From JBBQKG01 sp038326655 (GTDB lineage: Bacteria > Actinomycetota > Thermoleophilia > Solirubrobacterales > JBBDJG01), in assembly GCA_038326655.1 (NCBI GenBank), contig JBBQKG010000004.1, positions 62,001-126,000 of the forward strand: 64,000 nucleotides of DNA, written 5' to 3'. Below the pieces are notes generated by a model that did not search any database, was not told the DNA's origin, and worked only from the letters and a program-made list of their open reading frames with translations. Made by a program: the position numbers and the translations under genes. The first letter of the stretch is position 1; every line of letters begins with the position of its first letter. Of this stretch, positions 55,948-64,000 are shown one piece after another.

Positions 55948-57371
55948 ACGGCCGCATCACCAACCTCTTCGGCCTCGTCGTGATCCTGTTCGCGGTGCTG
56001 GTCGGGTTCACGTCCTACTGGTCGGTCTTCAACGCGGGCGACCTGGAGGCAAACAGGGCGAACAAGCGCCCGCTGCTGGAGCAGCAGCGCGTCCGCCGCG
56101 GGCTGATCATCGCCCGCGACGGCACCGTGCTGGCGCGCAACCAGGCGACGGGGCGAGGTTCGACCCGCTTCTACAGCCGTCTCTATCCGGACGGAACGCT
56201 GTTCTCGCACCCGATGGGCTACAGCTTCGTGTCACGCGGCAACGTCGGGCTCGAGCGCCGCTACGACGATGACCTGACCGGCAAGACGGACGAGTTCAAG
56301 ACGATCCTCGACGAGCTGCGCGGCAAGCCGCGGGAGGGTAACGACGTGGTCACGTCGCTCGACCCGAAGGCACAGCGCGTGGCGCTCGACGGACTTGCCG
56401 GCAGGCCGGGCTCGGTGGTCGCGATCGAGCCGCAGACCGGCCTCGTGCGCGTGATGGCGAGCGTGCCGAACTTCGATCTCAACTCGATCCCGGACAACTT
56501 CGCCCGGCTGCGCCGGGCTCCCGACGCGCCGCTGCTCAACCGCGCCGCTCAGAGCGGCTACCCGCCGGGCTCGACGTTCAAGGTGGTGACCGCGGCGGCC
56601 GCGATCGACAGCGGCCGCTTCACCCCGAACTCGGCGCTCAACGGCAAGTCGCCTCGGGTGATCGGAGGCGTGCCGCTCTCCAACTTCGGCAACGAGCAGT
56701 TCGGCGACATCACGCTCACGACTGCGCTCACGCACTCGGTGAACACGGTCTGGGGTCAGGTCGGTGAGCAACTCGGCAAGTCGGTGATGTACAGGTACAT
56801 GACCCGCTTCGGCTTCGATCGCAAGCCACCGATCGACCTGCCGGCCGACGAGCTGCGGTCGAGCGGGGTGTTCTCCGCCCGCGGCACGCTGCTGGACGCG
56901 GGCGACGCGATCGACATCGGCCGCGTCGCGATCGGCCAGGAGCGCCTGCAGGTGACGCCGCTGCAGATGGCGATGGTCGCGGCGGCGATCGCGAACGGAG
57001 GCCGCCTGATGCGGCCGCACATTGCCGAGAAGGTCGTCGATGCCGACGGGCGGACTGTGCGCCGGATCAAGCCGAGCGAGGAGAGCAAGGTGATGAGCCC
57101 GGCGACCGCCAGTGCCGTGGGCAGCATGATGAGCCAGGTCGTGAAGGAGGGCACGGGAACGGCGGCGGCGCTCCAGGGCATCGACGTCGCGGGCAAGACC
57201 GGGACGGCCGAGAAGGGGGCCGCGAACCAGGCCTGGTTCATCGCGTTCGCGCCCGCGGGCGCGCCGCGCATCGCGGTCGCCGTGACGATCGAGCAGACCA
57301 CCGGCCAGGGCGGCACGGTCGCAGCCCCGATCGCCAAGCAGGTGATGGAGATCTTGCTGAGGGGCGCATGA
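55944..57371 (+). CDS. pbpA: Class B penicillin-binding protein (PbpA-like transpeptidase)
   Basis: A 475-residue D,D-transpeptidase anchored by one N-terminal helix. The dimerisation part spans about 30-150. Catalytic motifs are SxxK in GYPPGSTFKVVTAA (Ser about 211), SxN in LTHSVNTVWG and KTG in VAGKTGTAEKG. It would work with the upstream RodA. The GTG at 55944 overlaps the rodA stop (GTGA). Confidence 0.94.
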   Translation: MNGRITNLFGLVVILFAVLVGFTSYWSVFNAGDLEANRANKRPLLEQQRVRRGLIIARDGTVLARNQATGRGSTRFYSRLYPDGTLFSHPMGYSFVSRGNVGLERRYDDDLTGKTDEFKTILDELRGKPREGNDVVTSLDPKAQRVALDGLAGRPGSVVAIEPQTGLVRVMASVPNFDLNSIPDNFARLRRAPDAPLLNRAAQSGYPPGSTFKVVTAAAAIDSGRFTPNSALNGKSPRVIGGVPLSNFGNEQFGDITLTTALTHSVNTVWGQVGEQLGKSVMYRYMTRFGFDRKPPIDLPADELRSSGVFSARGTLLDAGDAIDIGRVAIGQERLQVTPLQMAMVAAAIANGGRLMRPHIAEKVVDADGRTVRRIKPSEESKVMSPATASAVGSMMSQVVKEGTGTAAALQGIDVAGKTGTAEKGAANQAWFIAFAPAGAPRIAVAVTIEQTTGQGGTVAAPIAKQVMEILLRGA

Positions 57372-59302
57372 GCGTGATCCCCGAGAACACCGTCATCGAC
57401 GGCCGGTACCGGATCCTGCACAAGATCGGGTCCGGCGGGATGGCCGACGTCTACTGCGCCGAGGACACGCATCTGGGCAGGCGGATCGCGATGAAGCTCC
57501 TGCACCGGCGCTTTGCGCAGGACACCGAATTTGTCGAGCGCTTTCGCCGCGAGGCGTCCTCCGCGGCCGGCCTCCAGCACCCGAACGTGGTCGGCGTCTA
57601 CGACCGCGGCGAGTACGACGGGACCTACTACATCGCGATGGAGTACTACGAGGGTCGCTCGCTCATGGACGTGATCCGTGCCGAGGCACCGCTGGAGCCG
57701 CGCCGCGCGATCGCGATCGCGAAGCAGATGCTGATCGCCGCTCGGTTCGCGCACAGGCGCAACGTGATCCACCGCGACCTGAAGCCGCACAACGTGCTGC
57801 TCGACGCCGAGGACACGGTCAAGGTGACCGACTTCGGCATTGCCCGCGCGGGCGCCTCCGACATCACCCAGGCAGGCGCGATCATGGGGACGGCCCAGTA
57901 CCTCTCGCCGGAGCAGGCGCAGGGCCGGCCGGTGACCGAGGCCTCGGACGTCTACTCGATCGGAGTCGTGCTCTTCGAGATGCTCACGGCCAAGGCCCCG
58001 TTCGAGGGCGAGAGCGCGGTCGCGATCGCGCTCAAGCACGTGAACCAACCGCCGCCGCGCCCGCGCGACCTCGTCCCGACGATCCCGGCGGAGCTCGAGG
58101 CCGTGACGCTGAAGGCGCTCGACAAGGACGCATCTCGTCGCTACGGGGACGCGGAGTCGTTCCTGCGAGACCTCGAGGCAGTCGAGACGCGGCTCGATCG
58201 CGGCCCGGTCGACACCGAGAGCACGGCAGTGTTCGCACCCGTGGGCGCGCTGGCCCCGGTGCCGCTGCCCGTGCCCACGGCGGTCGCTTCGCCAGCGGGC
58301 CACGGCCCGCCGTTGTCGCTGCCGGAGCCGGAGGTGATCGACGTGCCGCCCGCGCCTCCGCCGATCGGTCCGCCCCCGGACGACCGCGCCCGCCGCCGGT
58401 GGATGTGGGCCGCCGCGATCGGCGCGGCGCTGCTGCTCGCGCTGATCGCGTTCCTGCTGTTTCGCTCCCCCAGCCAGGTCAACGTCCCACTGGTGGTGGG
58501 CCAGACGCTCGACAGCGCGACCGCCGAGATCGAACGCGCGGGCCTGCAGGCCGACGTTCGCCGCCGCGCCGACGTGGCGCCGCGGGACATCGTGTTCGAT
58601 CAGGCGCCGAACGCGGGGCGCAAGATCGATGACGGGTCGACGGTGGCGGTGTTCGTGTCGAACGGCCCCGGCACCGTGAAGGTGCCGGACGTGGTCGGCC
58701 TCGCGGAAGCAGACGCGAAGCGACGCGTGCGCGCTGCGGGCCTCCGCTCGGACCTGCAGCGCGAGAGCTCGGTCAAGGTGCCGCTGGGGGTCGTGATCCG
58801 CTCCGATCCCAGCTCGGGTCGCCCGGTGGACCGGAGCTCGACCGTGACGCTGGTCGTGAGCAGCGGCCCCGAGCAGGTCGCCGTCCCCGACGTGACCGGC
58901 CAAGACGAGGAAAGCGCCGTGGCCGCCCTGCGCGAGAAGGGGTTGAGCGCGGTCGTGCGCGAGAAGAACGCAAGCGACCCCCAGGGCACGGTCGTGAGTC
59001 AGTCGCCGGTCGGCGGCCAGCAGGTCGATCAGGGCTCGAGCATCACGCTGTCCGTGTCGAACGGCAAGGTCAAGGAGGTGCCCGACGTAACGGGGCTCAG
59101 CCAGAGCGAAGCCGAGACGCAGATCGCCGACGCGGGCTTCAGGCCGTCGACACGCACGCGGCCGACGGACCAGCCGGACGAGGATGGCGCGGTGCTCTCG
59201 CAGTCGCCACGCGGGGGAGCAGAGCGGGCTGCAGGCTCGACCGTGACGCTCACCGTGGGGCTCCTCACGGTCCCTTCACCGGCACCCGGAGTCACGCCCT
59301 GA
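57368..59302 (+). CDS. pknB: PASTA-domain Ser/Thr protein kinase PknB
   Basis: A 644-residue membrane kinase. Kinase domain about 12-270: GSGGMADVYCAEDTHLGRRI, catalytic Lys in IAMKLL, HRDLKPHNVLLD, DFGIARAG, and activation loop GTAQYLSPEQ. A Pro-rich juxtamembrane segment, one membrane helix (about 340-362) and four external PASTA domains follow (first at VNVPLVVGQTLDSATAEIER), which sense muropeptides or lipid II. Phosphorylated Thr residues recruit the FHA proteins encoded upstream. Overlaps pbpA by ATGA; its stop overlaps the next start. Confidence 0.95.
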   Translation: MSVIPENTVIDGRYRILHKIGSGGMADVYCAEDTHLGRRIAMKLLHRRFAQDTEFVERFRREASSAAGLQHPNVVGVYDRGEYDGTYYIAMEYYEGRSLMDVIRAEAPLEPRRAIAIAKQMLIAARFAHRRNVIHRDLKPHNVLLDAEDTVKVTDFGIARAGASDITQAGAIMGTAQYLSPEQAQGRPVTEASDVYSIGVVLFEMLTAKAPFEGESAVAIALKHVNQPPPRPRDLVPTIPAELEAVTLKALDKDASRRYGDAESFLRDLEAVETRLDRGPVDTESTAVFAPVGALAPVPLPVPTAVASPAGHGPPLSLPEPEVIDVPPAPPPIGPPPDDRARRRWMWAAAIGAALLLALIAFLLFRSPSQVNVPLVVGQTLDSATAEIERAGLQADVRRRADVAPRDIVFDQAPNAGRKIDDGSTVAVFVSNGPGTVKVPDVVGLAEADAKRRVRAAGLRSDLQRESSVKVPLGVVIRSDPSSGRPVDRSSTVTLVVSSGPEQVAVPDVTGQDEESAVAALREKGLSAVVREKNASDPQGTVVSQSPVGGQQVDQGSSITLSVSNGKVKEVPDVTGLSQSEAETQIADAGFRPSTRTRPTDQPDEDGAVLSQSPRGGAERAAGSTVTLTVGLLTVPSPAPGVTP

Positions 59303-60312
59303 AGGTCGCCGTCCTCGCAGGTGGCCGCTCGAGCGAGCACCCCGTCTCGCTGGAGTCGGCAAAGTCGGTGCTGGGCGGCCTCGAGGAGGGCGGCCACGAG
59401 ACCGTCCCGATCGTGATCGACCGGGCCGGCCGATGGCATGCGGGAGATCCCCGGGCCGGCGAGGTCGACGGGACGCCGCTCGCGCTCACGCCCGGTGGAG
59501 GAGTGCTGGAGGCCGACGTGGTGTTCCCGGTGCTGCACGGCCCGTTCGGGGAGGACGGGACGATCCAGGGCCTGCTCGAGTGCCTCGACGTCCCGTACGT
59601 GGGCGCGGGGGTGCTGGCGTCGGCGCTCTGCATGGACAAAGCGGCGTTCAAGCGCCTGATGGCGCAGGCTGGGATGCCGCAGGTGCGCCACGAGGTCGTG
59701 TCACAGGCGGAATGGTCCCGCGCCCCGGATGCGGCCCTCGAGCGAGCCGCCGGGCTCGGCACGCCAAGCTTCGTGAAGCCCGCGCGCCTCGGGTCGAGCG
59801 TCGGCATCTCGAAGGTCAGTGAGGCGGACGAGCTCGCTCCGGCGATCGAGCTTGCGCTCGAGCACGACCCGGTCTGCCTGGTCGAAGCGGCCGCGATCGG
59901 GATCGAGGTCGAGTGCTCGGTGATCGGCAACGACGAGCCGACCATGTCCGAGCCCGGGCAGGTCACCACCACCGGCGCCGAGTGGTACGACTACGAGTCG
60001 AAGTACACGGCGGGCGGCATGGAGCTGGTGGTGCCGGCGCCGATCTCGCCCCCCCAGCGGGAACGCGTCCGGCGGATCGCCGGAGACGCATTCACGCGCA
60101 GCGGCTGTGCCGGGCTCGCGCGGGTGGACTTCTTTGTCACCGACGAAGGCCGGGTGCTGCTGAACGAGCTGAACACGATCCCCGGGTTCACCGCCACGAG
60201 TGTCTTCGCCCGCCTCTTCCAGGCTACGGGGATCCCGTATTCCGGGCTGCTCGACCGCCTGCTGGGACTTGCGGTCGAGCGCTTCGCGCGCGAGCGGGCG
60301 TTTCGCTACTAG
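59299..60312 (+). CDS. ddl: D-alanine-D-alanine ligase
   Basis: A 337-residue ATP-grasp enzyme making D-Ala-D-Ala for peptidoglycan. KVAVLAGGRSSEHPVSLESA at the N-terminus, HGPFGEDGTIQGLLE, MDKAAFKRLM, KPARLGSSVGISKV, YDYESKYTAGG and RVDFFVTDEGRVLLNELNTI (canonical E-x-N) are all present. The required N-terminal GGRSSEHPVS loop starts at codon 59302, and the only possible start in front of it is CTG at 59299, in a CTGA overlap with the pknB stop. A GTG at 59368 would delete the loop. This Ddl looks fully active, unlike the paralog at 32156. Confidence 0.93.
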   Translation: MKVAVLAGGRSSEHPVSLESAKSVLGGLEEGGHETVPIVIDRAGRWHAGDPRAGEVDGTPLALTPGGGVLEADVVFPVLHGPFGEDGTIQGLLECLDVPYVGAGVLASALCMDKAAFKRLMAQAGMPQVRHEVVSQAEWSRAPDAALERAAGLGTPSFVKPARLGSSVGISKVSEADELAPAIELALEHDPVCLVEAAAIGIEVECSVIGNDEPTMSEPGQVTTTGAEWYDYESKYTAGGMELVVPAPISPPQRERVRRIAGDAFTRSGCAGLARVDFFVTDEGRVLLNELNTIPGFTATSVFARLFQATGIPYSGLLDRLLGLAVERFARERAFRY

Positions 60313-62114
60313 GCCACGGCCGGCGCCTGCGACTCTCCGCGCTCCGACGAGCCTGGATCCCGAGCCAGGAGGAACGCGGTGTTCACGAGCGCGACGTGCG
60401 TGAACGCCTGTGGAAAGTTGCCGACGAGCCGTTTCGCGTCGACGTCGTACTCCTCCGACAGGAGACCGACGTCGTTCGACAGCCCGACGAGCCGCTCGAA
60501 GATGGAGCGGGCCTCGTCCTTGCGGCCGATCTCCACGAGCACGTCAGCGAGCCAGAACGTGCACGGCAGGAAGGCCGACTCGCCCGGCGGCAGCCCGTCG
60601 AGATCGCCGTCGGCCTCGGTCGAGTAGCGGAGCAGGAAGCCGTCGCGCGTGAGCTCGCGCTGGATCGCCTCGACGGTGCTCACGATCCGCGTGTCGGTGG
60701 CGGGGAGGAAGCCCACCAGGGGCAGCATCAGCAGGCTCGCGTCGAGGGCCTTCGACCCGAAGTGCTGCACGAAGCTGCCGAGGTCTGCGTCGTAGCCTTT
60801 GCCGAGGATCTCCGTGCGGATCTCCTCGCGAAGCCGCTTGAACCGGTCGACCGGGCCCGTCCGTTCATCCAGCTCGATCATCTTGACGGCCCGGTCGAAA
60901 GCGACCCAGCACATCACCTTCGAATACGTGAAGTCGCGCGCCGGCCCCCTGATCTCCCAGATGCCCTGGTCGGGCCGTCGCCAGGCGGACTCGAGGTACT
61001 CGAGCAGCTTCGATGCGAGCTCCCAACCCGCCTCGCTGGGGGCGATTCCCACGCTCCGAGAGAACCAGAACGAGTCCAGGACCTCGCCGTACACGTCGAG
61101 CTGGCGCTGCTCGGAGGCGGCGTTGCCGATCCGCACGGGGGCGGACCCCTCGTAGCCGGGAAGCCAGGGAAGCTCCAGCTCCGGAAGCCACCGCTCGCCC
61201 GCCGGCCCGTACATGATCTGCAGCTGGGACGGGTCGCCCGCGACCGCTCGCAGCAGCCAGTCTCGCCACGCGATCGCCTCGTCCTTGTAGCCCGCCTGGA
61301 CCATCGCGTAGAGAGAGAAGGTCGCGTCGCGTAACCAGCAGTAGCGGTAGTCCCAGTTGCGCACGCCGCCGAGCTGCTCGGGCAACGACGTCGTGGGCGC
61401 CGCCACGATGCCGCCGGTGGGCGCGTAGGTGAGCGCCTTCAGGACCATCAGTGAGGTCCCCACGGCTTCCGGCCAGTCGCCCTTGTAGGTCGAGCGGGCG
61501 CTCCAGTCGCTCCAGAAGTCGGTCGTGTCACGGAGTGCCTGGCTCGGGTCCGGCGACGGCGGCGCCGCGTCCTGCGACGGGTGCCAGGTCATCACGAACG
61601 GGACCCGGTCACCCGCGCCCACCTCGAAAGCCGCGACGGTCGTGAACTTCTCGCCCCGGGTCGGGACCGGTGTCTTGATCACGAGTGCGTCCGGGCCTGC
61701 GATCGCGCTCAACGCGTGGCTGTGGCGCCGGACCCACGGGATCGCCGTGCCGTAATCGAAGCGGATCACGAGCTTCATCCGCATCGGCACCTGGCCGCTC
61801 ACGCCTTCGACGATCCGGACGAGGTCGGGATAGCGGCCGCGAGGCGGCATGAAGTCGACAAGCCGCACCGTTCCCTCCGCAGTGTCGAACTCGGTCTCGA
61901 GCACGAGCGTGCCGGGCCGGTAGCGCCGCCGGGTCGCGGTCACCTCGCCCGCCGGCGTCAGGAGCCAGCGGCCGTGGCGCTCGTCGCCGAGCAGCGAGGC
62001 AAAGCAGGCGGTCGAGTCGAACCGTGGCAGGCAGAGCCAGTCGATCGAGCCGTCGCGCCCTACCAGGGCGGCGGTCTGCAGGTCGCCGATGAGGGCGTAG
62101 TCCTCGATCCGCAA
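60309..62114 (-). CDS. Glycoside hydrolase family 15 protein (glucoamylase/trehalase-like)
   Basis: A 601-residue cytoplasmic enzyme. The N-terminal beta-sandwich starts MRIEDYALIGDLQTAALVGR DGSIDWLCLPRFDS. The (alpha/alpha)6 barrel follows: WDYRYCWLRDATFSLYAM, the general acid Glu in DQGIWEIRG and the base Glu in LLSEEYDVD. Actinobacterial GH15 enzymes of this length are often alpha,alpha-trehalases; substrate not provable here. No signal peptide. It converges on ddl with overlapping stops (CTAG). Confidence 0.9.
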   Translation of the reverse strand: MRIEDYALIGDLQTAALVGRDGSIDWLCLPRFDSTACFASLLGDERHGRWLLTPAGEVTATRRRYRPGTLVLETEFDTAEGTVRLVDFMPPRGRYPDLVRIVEGVSGQVPMRMKLVIRFDYGTAIPWVRRHSHALSAIAGPDALVIKTPVPTRGEKFTTVAAFEVGAGDRVPFVMTWHPSQDAAPPSPDPSQALRDTTDFWSDWSARSTYKGDWPEAVGTSLMVLKALTYAPTGGIVAAPTTSLPEQLGGVRNWDYRYCWLRDATFSLYAMVQAGYKDEAIAWRDWLLRAVAGDPSQLQIMYGPAGERWLPELELPWLPGYEGSAPVRIGNAASEQRQLDVYGEVLDSFWFSRSVGIAPSEAGWELASKLLEYLESAWRRPDQGIWEIRGPARDFTYSKVMCWVAFDRAVKMIELDERTGPVDRFKRLREEIRTEILGKGYDADLGSFVQHFGSKALDASLLMLPLVGFLPATDTRIVSTVEAIQRELTRDGFLLRYSTEADGDLDGLPPGESAFLPCTFWLADVLVEIGRKDEARSIFERLVGLSNDVGLLSEEYDVDAKRLVGNFPQAFTHVALVNTAFLLARDPGSSERGESQAPAVA

Positions 62115-62127
62115 GCGTGTGGCCTCG

Positions 62128-63615
62128 CTACCCGAGCAGCTCGAGGTCGGAGACCGCGGCGTTGGACCGCCCGGTCGGAGCCTGGGTCAGCTTCGTGATC
62201 CACAGCAGGTAGTAGCGGGACGCCTGGTGGGCCGTGTCGAGCGCGACGGTCTTGCGCGTGCTGTCCATCTTGCCGCCACCCACCAGCGTCCAGCCGCTCA
62301 GGTCGGTGGGCACCTTGTCGGCGACGTAGAGCTGGAACGCCCAGCCGGCCTTGGGCGTGATGATCCGGAGCGCCCGGGCGACCACGGGCCTGCCGGCGTC
62401 GAGGTAGAGCCCGACTCCGTCCTTGATGTTGCCGAGATCGGGAGTGTCGTAGTTCTCGGTCTCCCAGGCCGTCGACTTGTCGCCGTCGAGAGCCAGTCCC
62501 CTCTGCTCGGGGTTCTCGGACCCGTCGCCGGGCGGAGGGTCGTAGTCGTGCACGGCGTTCTCGCCCAGATGGATCGGCGAGAGGTTGCCGTCCAACGCCG
62601 AGCCGCCCGAGTCGTCGCCCGCCTTGCCGATCAGCACCACGGCGGCGACCGCGACGGCCGCCGCCACCGCGAGGTATGCGAGCACGGCTGCCACGCGGCG
62701 TGCCGCGGGCCGGCGCCCGGCGCGCACGCTCGGCAGCTGGCTCAGCACCGCGGTCGCCTCGCCGGTCGACTCGCCCGCGCGGGCGGTCTCGTAGGTGAGC
62801 GTCTCCTCCAGGTCGCGCACGAAGTCGGCCATCGACGGGTACCGGTTTTGCAGCTCCTTGGCGGTCGCGCGTTCGAGCACCCCGGCGAGCGCCGCGGACA
62901 CGCCGGGGCGGCCGCGCTGCACGTCGGGAAGCCCCTCGCGCACGTGCTTCATCGCGACGCTGACGCCGCTCTCGCCCTTGAACGGAACCTCGCCGGTGAG
63001 CATCTCGTAGAGCACGATCCCGAGCGAGTACACGTCGGATTGGCCGGTCACGTCGTGGCCCATTGCCTGCTCGGGCGACACGTAGTCGGTCGTGCCGACG
63101 ACCCGGCCGACCGCGGTCAGTCCCTCGCCCTCGAGGCCCTGCGCGATCCCGAAGTCGGTGACCTTCGCCCGGCCCTCGTCGTCGATCAGCACGTTTTGAG
63201 GCTTGACGTCCCTGTGCACCAGGCCGGGCTCGTGTGCGGCCTGGAGCGCCCTGCCGATCTCGATCGCGTACGCGACTGCCTCTCCGATCGGCAGCGGCCC
63301 CTCGCGCCGGATGCGCTGCTTGAGCGTTTCACCGGCGACGTGCTCGAACACTATGTAGGGGTGGCCGTGGTCTTCGCCCGCGTCGATCACCATCACGACG
63401 TGCGGGTGTGAGAGCTGCGCGACCGTGCGCGCCTCGCGCCGGAACCGCTCCAGCGTCGCGGGGTCGCTCGACAGGTCGCTGTGCATGATCTTCACCGCGA
63501 CCTGCCGCTCGAGCGTCTCGTCGAACGCCCGGTAGACGGTCGACATGCCGCCGGAGCCGATTTCGTCCTCGATCCGGTACCTGCCGCTCAGCCTCGTGCC
63601 GATCACGGTTGCCAT
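62128..63615 (-). CDS. Ser/Thr protein kinase with extracytoplasmic discoidin-like domain
   Basis: A 495-residue transmembrane kinase. Kinase domain about 13-275: GSGGMSTVYRAFDETLERQV, AVKIMH, HRDVKPQNVLID, DFGIAQG, GTTDYVSPEQ. A juxtamembrane segment and one membrane helix (about 317-340) lead to an external C-terminal domain of about 140 residues, LALDGDKSTAWETENYDTPD and GRPVVARALRIITPKAGWAF, the pattern of an F5/8-type (discoidin, galactose-binding) domain, as at the end of mycobacterial MviN. It lacks PASTA repeats. It may sense a glycan. The gene follows a separate minus-strand GH15 enzyme. Confidence 0.88.
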   Translation of the reverse strand: MATVIGTRLSGRYRIEDEIGSGGMSTVYRAFDETLERQVAVKIMHSDLSSDPATLERFRREARTVAQLSHPHVVMVIDAGEDHGHPYIVFEHVAGETLKQRIRREGPLPIGEAVAYAIEIGRALQAAHEPGLVHRDVKPQNVLIDDEGRAKVTDFGIAQGLEGEGLTAVGRVVGTTDYVSPEQAMGHDVTGQSDVYSLGIVLYEMLTGEVPFKGESGVSVAMKHVREGLPDVQRGRPGVSAALAGVLERATAKELQNRYPSMADFVRDLEETLTYETARAGESTGEATAVLSQLPSVRAGRRPAARRVAAVLAYLAVAAAVAVAAVVLIGKAGDDSGGSALDGNLSPIHLGENAVHDYDPPPGDGSENPEQRGLALDGDKSTAWETENYDTPDLGNIKDGVGLYLDAGRPVVARALRIITPKAGWAFQLYVADKVPTDLSGWTLVGGGKMDSTRKTVALDTAHQASRYYLLWITKLTQAPTGRSNAAVSDLELLG

Positions 63616-63667
63616 CAGTGCCTAGAAGAATCCCGGATCGATCGCCCGGGGAGTAATTTGCGCCGCC

Positions 63668-64000
63668 ATGGTCAAGGTTGCGTACCACACAGATCCGGCC
63701 TGCCCGTGGTCGTGGGGACTTGAACCCGTGGTGCGCAAGCTGATGTTGGAGTTCGCGGGCAAGCTCGAATGGACCTTCGTTATGGGAGGCCTCGGCCGAA
63801 GCCTCCCACGCGACCCGGCGTCGCGTGCCCAGATGATCGAGGAATGGCTGCGCGCGAGCGCCGACACGCTCGCGCCGGTCGACCCGCTGGTATGGGCGGA
63901 GGGCGGGATCGACTCGACCTATCCCGCCTGCATGGCCGTCAAGGCGGCCGAGGAGATCGCCGCCGACCGCGGATACCGCTACCTGCGGCGGCTTCGCGAG
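63668..64000 (+). CDS. DsbA/FrnE-like thioredoxin-fold protein, N-terminal part
   Basis: The first 111 codons, running off the window. MVKVAYHTDPACPWSWGLEP has the DPxCPWSW motif of the FrnE/DsbA-like family, in which the usual CxxC is C-P-W-S, so only one redox Cys remains. FVMGGLGRSLPRDPASRAQM and TYPACMAVKAAEEI follow the helical insertion typical of the group. The protein has no signal peptide and is likely cytoplasmic. Confidence 0.8.
   Translation, partial: MVKVAYHTDPACPWSWGLEPVVRKLMLEFAGKLEWTFVMGGLGRSLPRDPASRAQMIEEWLRASADTLAPVDPLVWAEGGIDSTYPACMAVKAAEEIAADRGYRYLRRLRE

Overview
The window is high-GC chromosomal DNA from an actinobacterium. The gene content points to a lineage outside the mycobacteria and streptomycetes, most plausibly class Thermoleophilia (Solirubrobacterales/Gaiellales-like). 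The reasons are an Actinobacteria-type fhaA-fhaB-pstP-rodA-pbpA-pknB cluster, a Bacillus-style split cytochrome bc complex (separate cytochrome b6-like protein and a subunit IV-cytochrome c fusion), a tandem array of SnoaL-like genes ending in EAVGLSE, and heavy use of GTG/TTG starts with ATGA/GTGA gene overlaps. The taxonomic placement is inference.

Layout. 1-1193 (minus): wecB and the start of wecC (nucleotide-sugar synthesis). 1194-5662: a short ORF with a perfect Shine-Dalgarno, a large MMPL/RND transporter and an orphan secreted protein. 5778-5944: a probable small RNA with its own promoter and terminator. 6034-9706: small housekeeping or stress-type genes and an acyl-CoA dehydrogenase. 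9731-11689: a SnoaL-like (NTF2 fold) paralog array with a deletion relic and an in-frame two-domain fusion. 11924-14618 (minus): tRNA-Lys, a TPR-like protein, tatC, tatA, dcd. 15171-25285 (minus): a compact run joining menaquinone (a MenG-polyprenyl synthase fusion), the bc complex (qcrC, qcrB, qcrA), haem synthesis (hemL, an AhbA/B-type double domain, hemB) and an ABC exporter. 25323-33678: a YmdB phosphodiesterase, polytopic envelope proteins, acylphosphatase, an alkaline-phosphatase-superfamily enzyme, an aminotransferase plus a divergent D-Ala-D-Ala ligase, and a bifunctional-nuclease-family gene. 33798-48462: tRNA-Ile and the replication-origin neighbourhood (parB, parA, rsmG, jag, yidC, yidD, rnpA, rpmH on minus; dnaA, dnaN, recF, DUF721, gyrB, gyrA on plus). 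48620-51818 (minus): HNH endonuclease, pheA, DUF4446 and a membrane-anchored protein. 52039-60312 (plus): FHA/phosphatase/RodA/PBP/PknB cell-wall signalling cluster ending in a second Ddl. 60309-63615 (minus): GH15 glycosidase and a second Ser/Thr kinase with an extracytoplasmic discoidin-like domain. 63668-end: the beginning of a DsbA/FrnE-like protein.

The most unusual structure is a dispersed family of short palindromic elements, at least nine loci, both orientations. Each has a variable but self-complementary stem around a conserved CTGCAAGCAG-type core, followed on one side by a GGGTTTGTGGCGGGACGATC-like tail. The stems co-vary between copies. Most copies are intergenic, but two lie in frame inside coding sequences (pheA and an aminotransferase), and one abuts the start codon of the menG fusion. 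Other notable points are two genes (dnaA and the second ddl) whose only sensibly placed start codon is CTG, a parS-like 16-mer over the rsmG start codon, and a GyrA with Gln at the quinolone-determining Ser83 position.

How the genes work together: the minus-strand run couples quinone, haem and cytochrome synthesis for respiration, and TatA/TatC would export the Rieske subunit. The origin block contains replication, segregation and membrane-insertion genes in conserved order. The FHA/PstP/RodA/PBP/PknB/Ddl block is a Ser/Thr-phosphorylation-controlled peptidoglycan elongation module.
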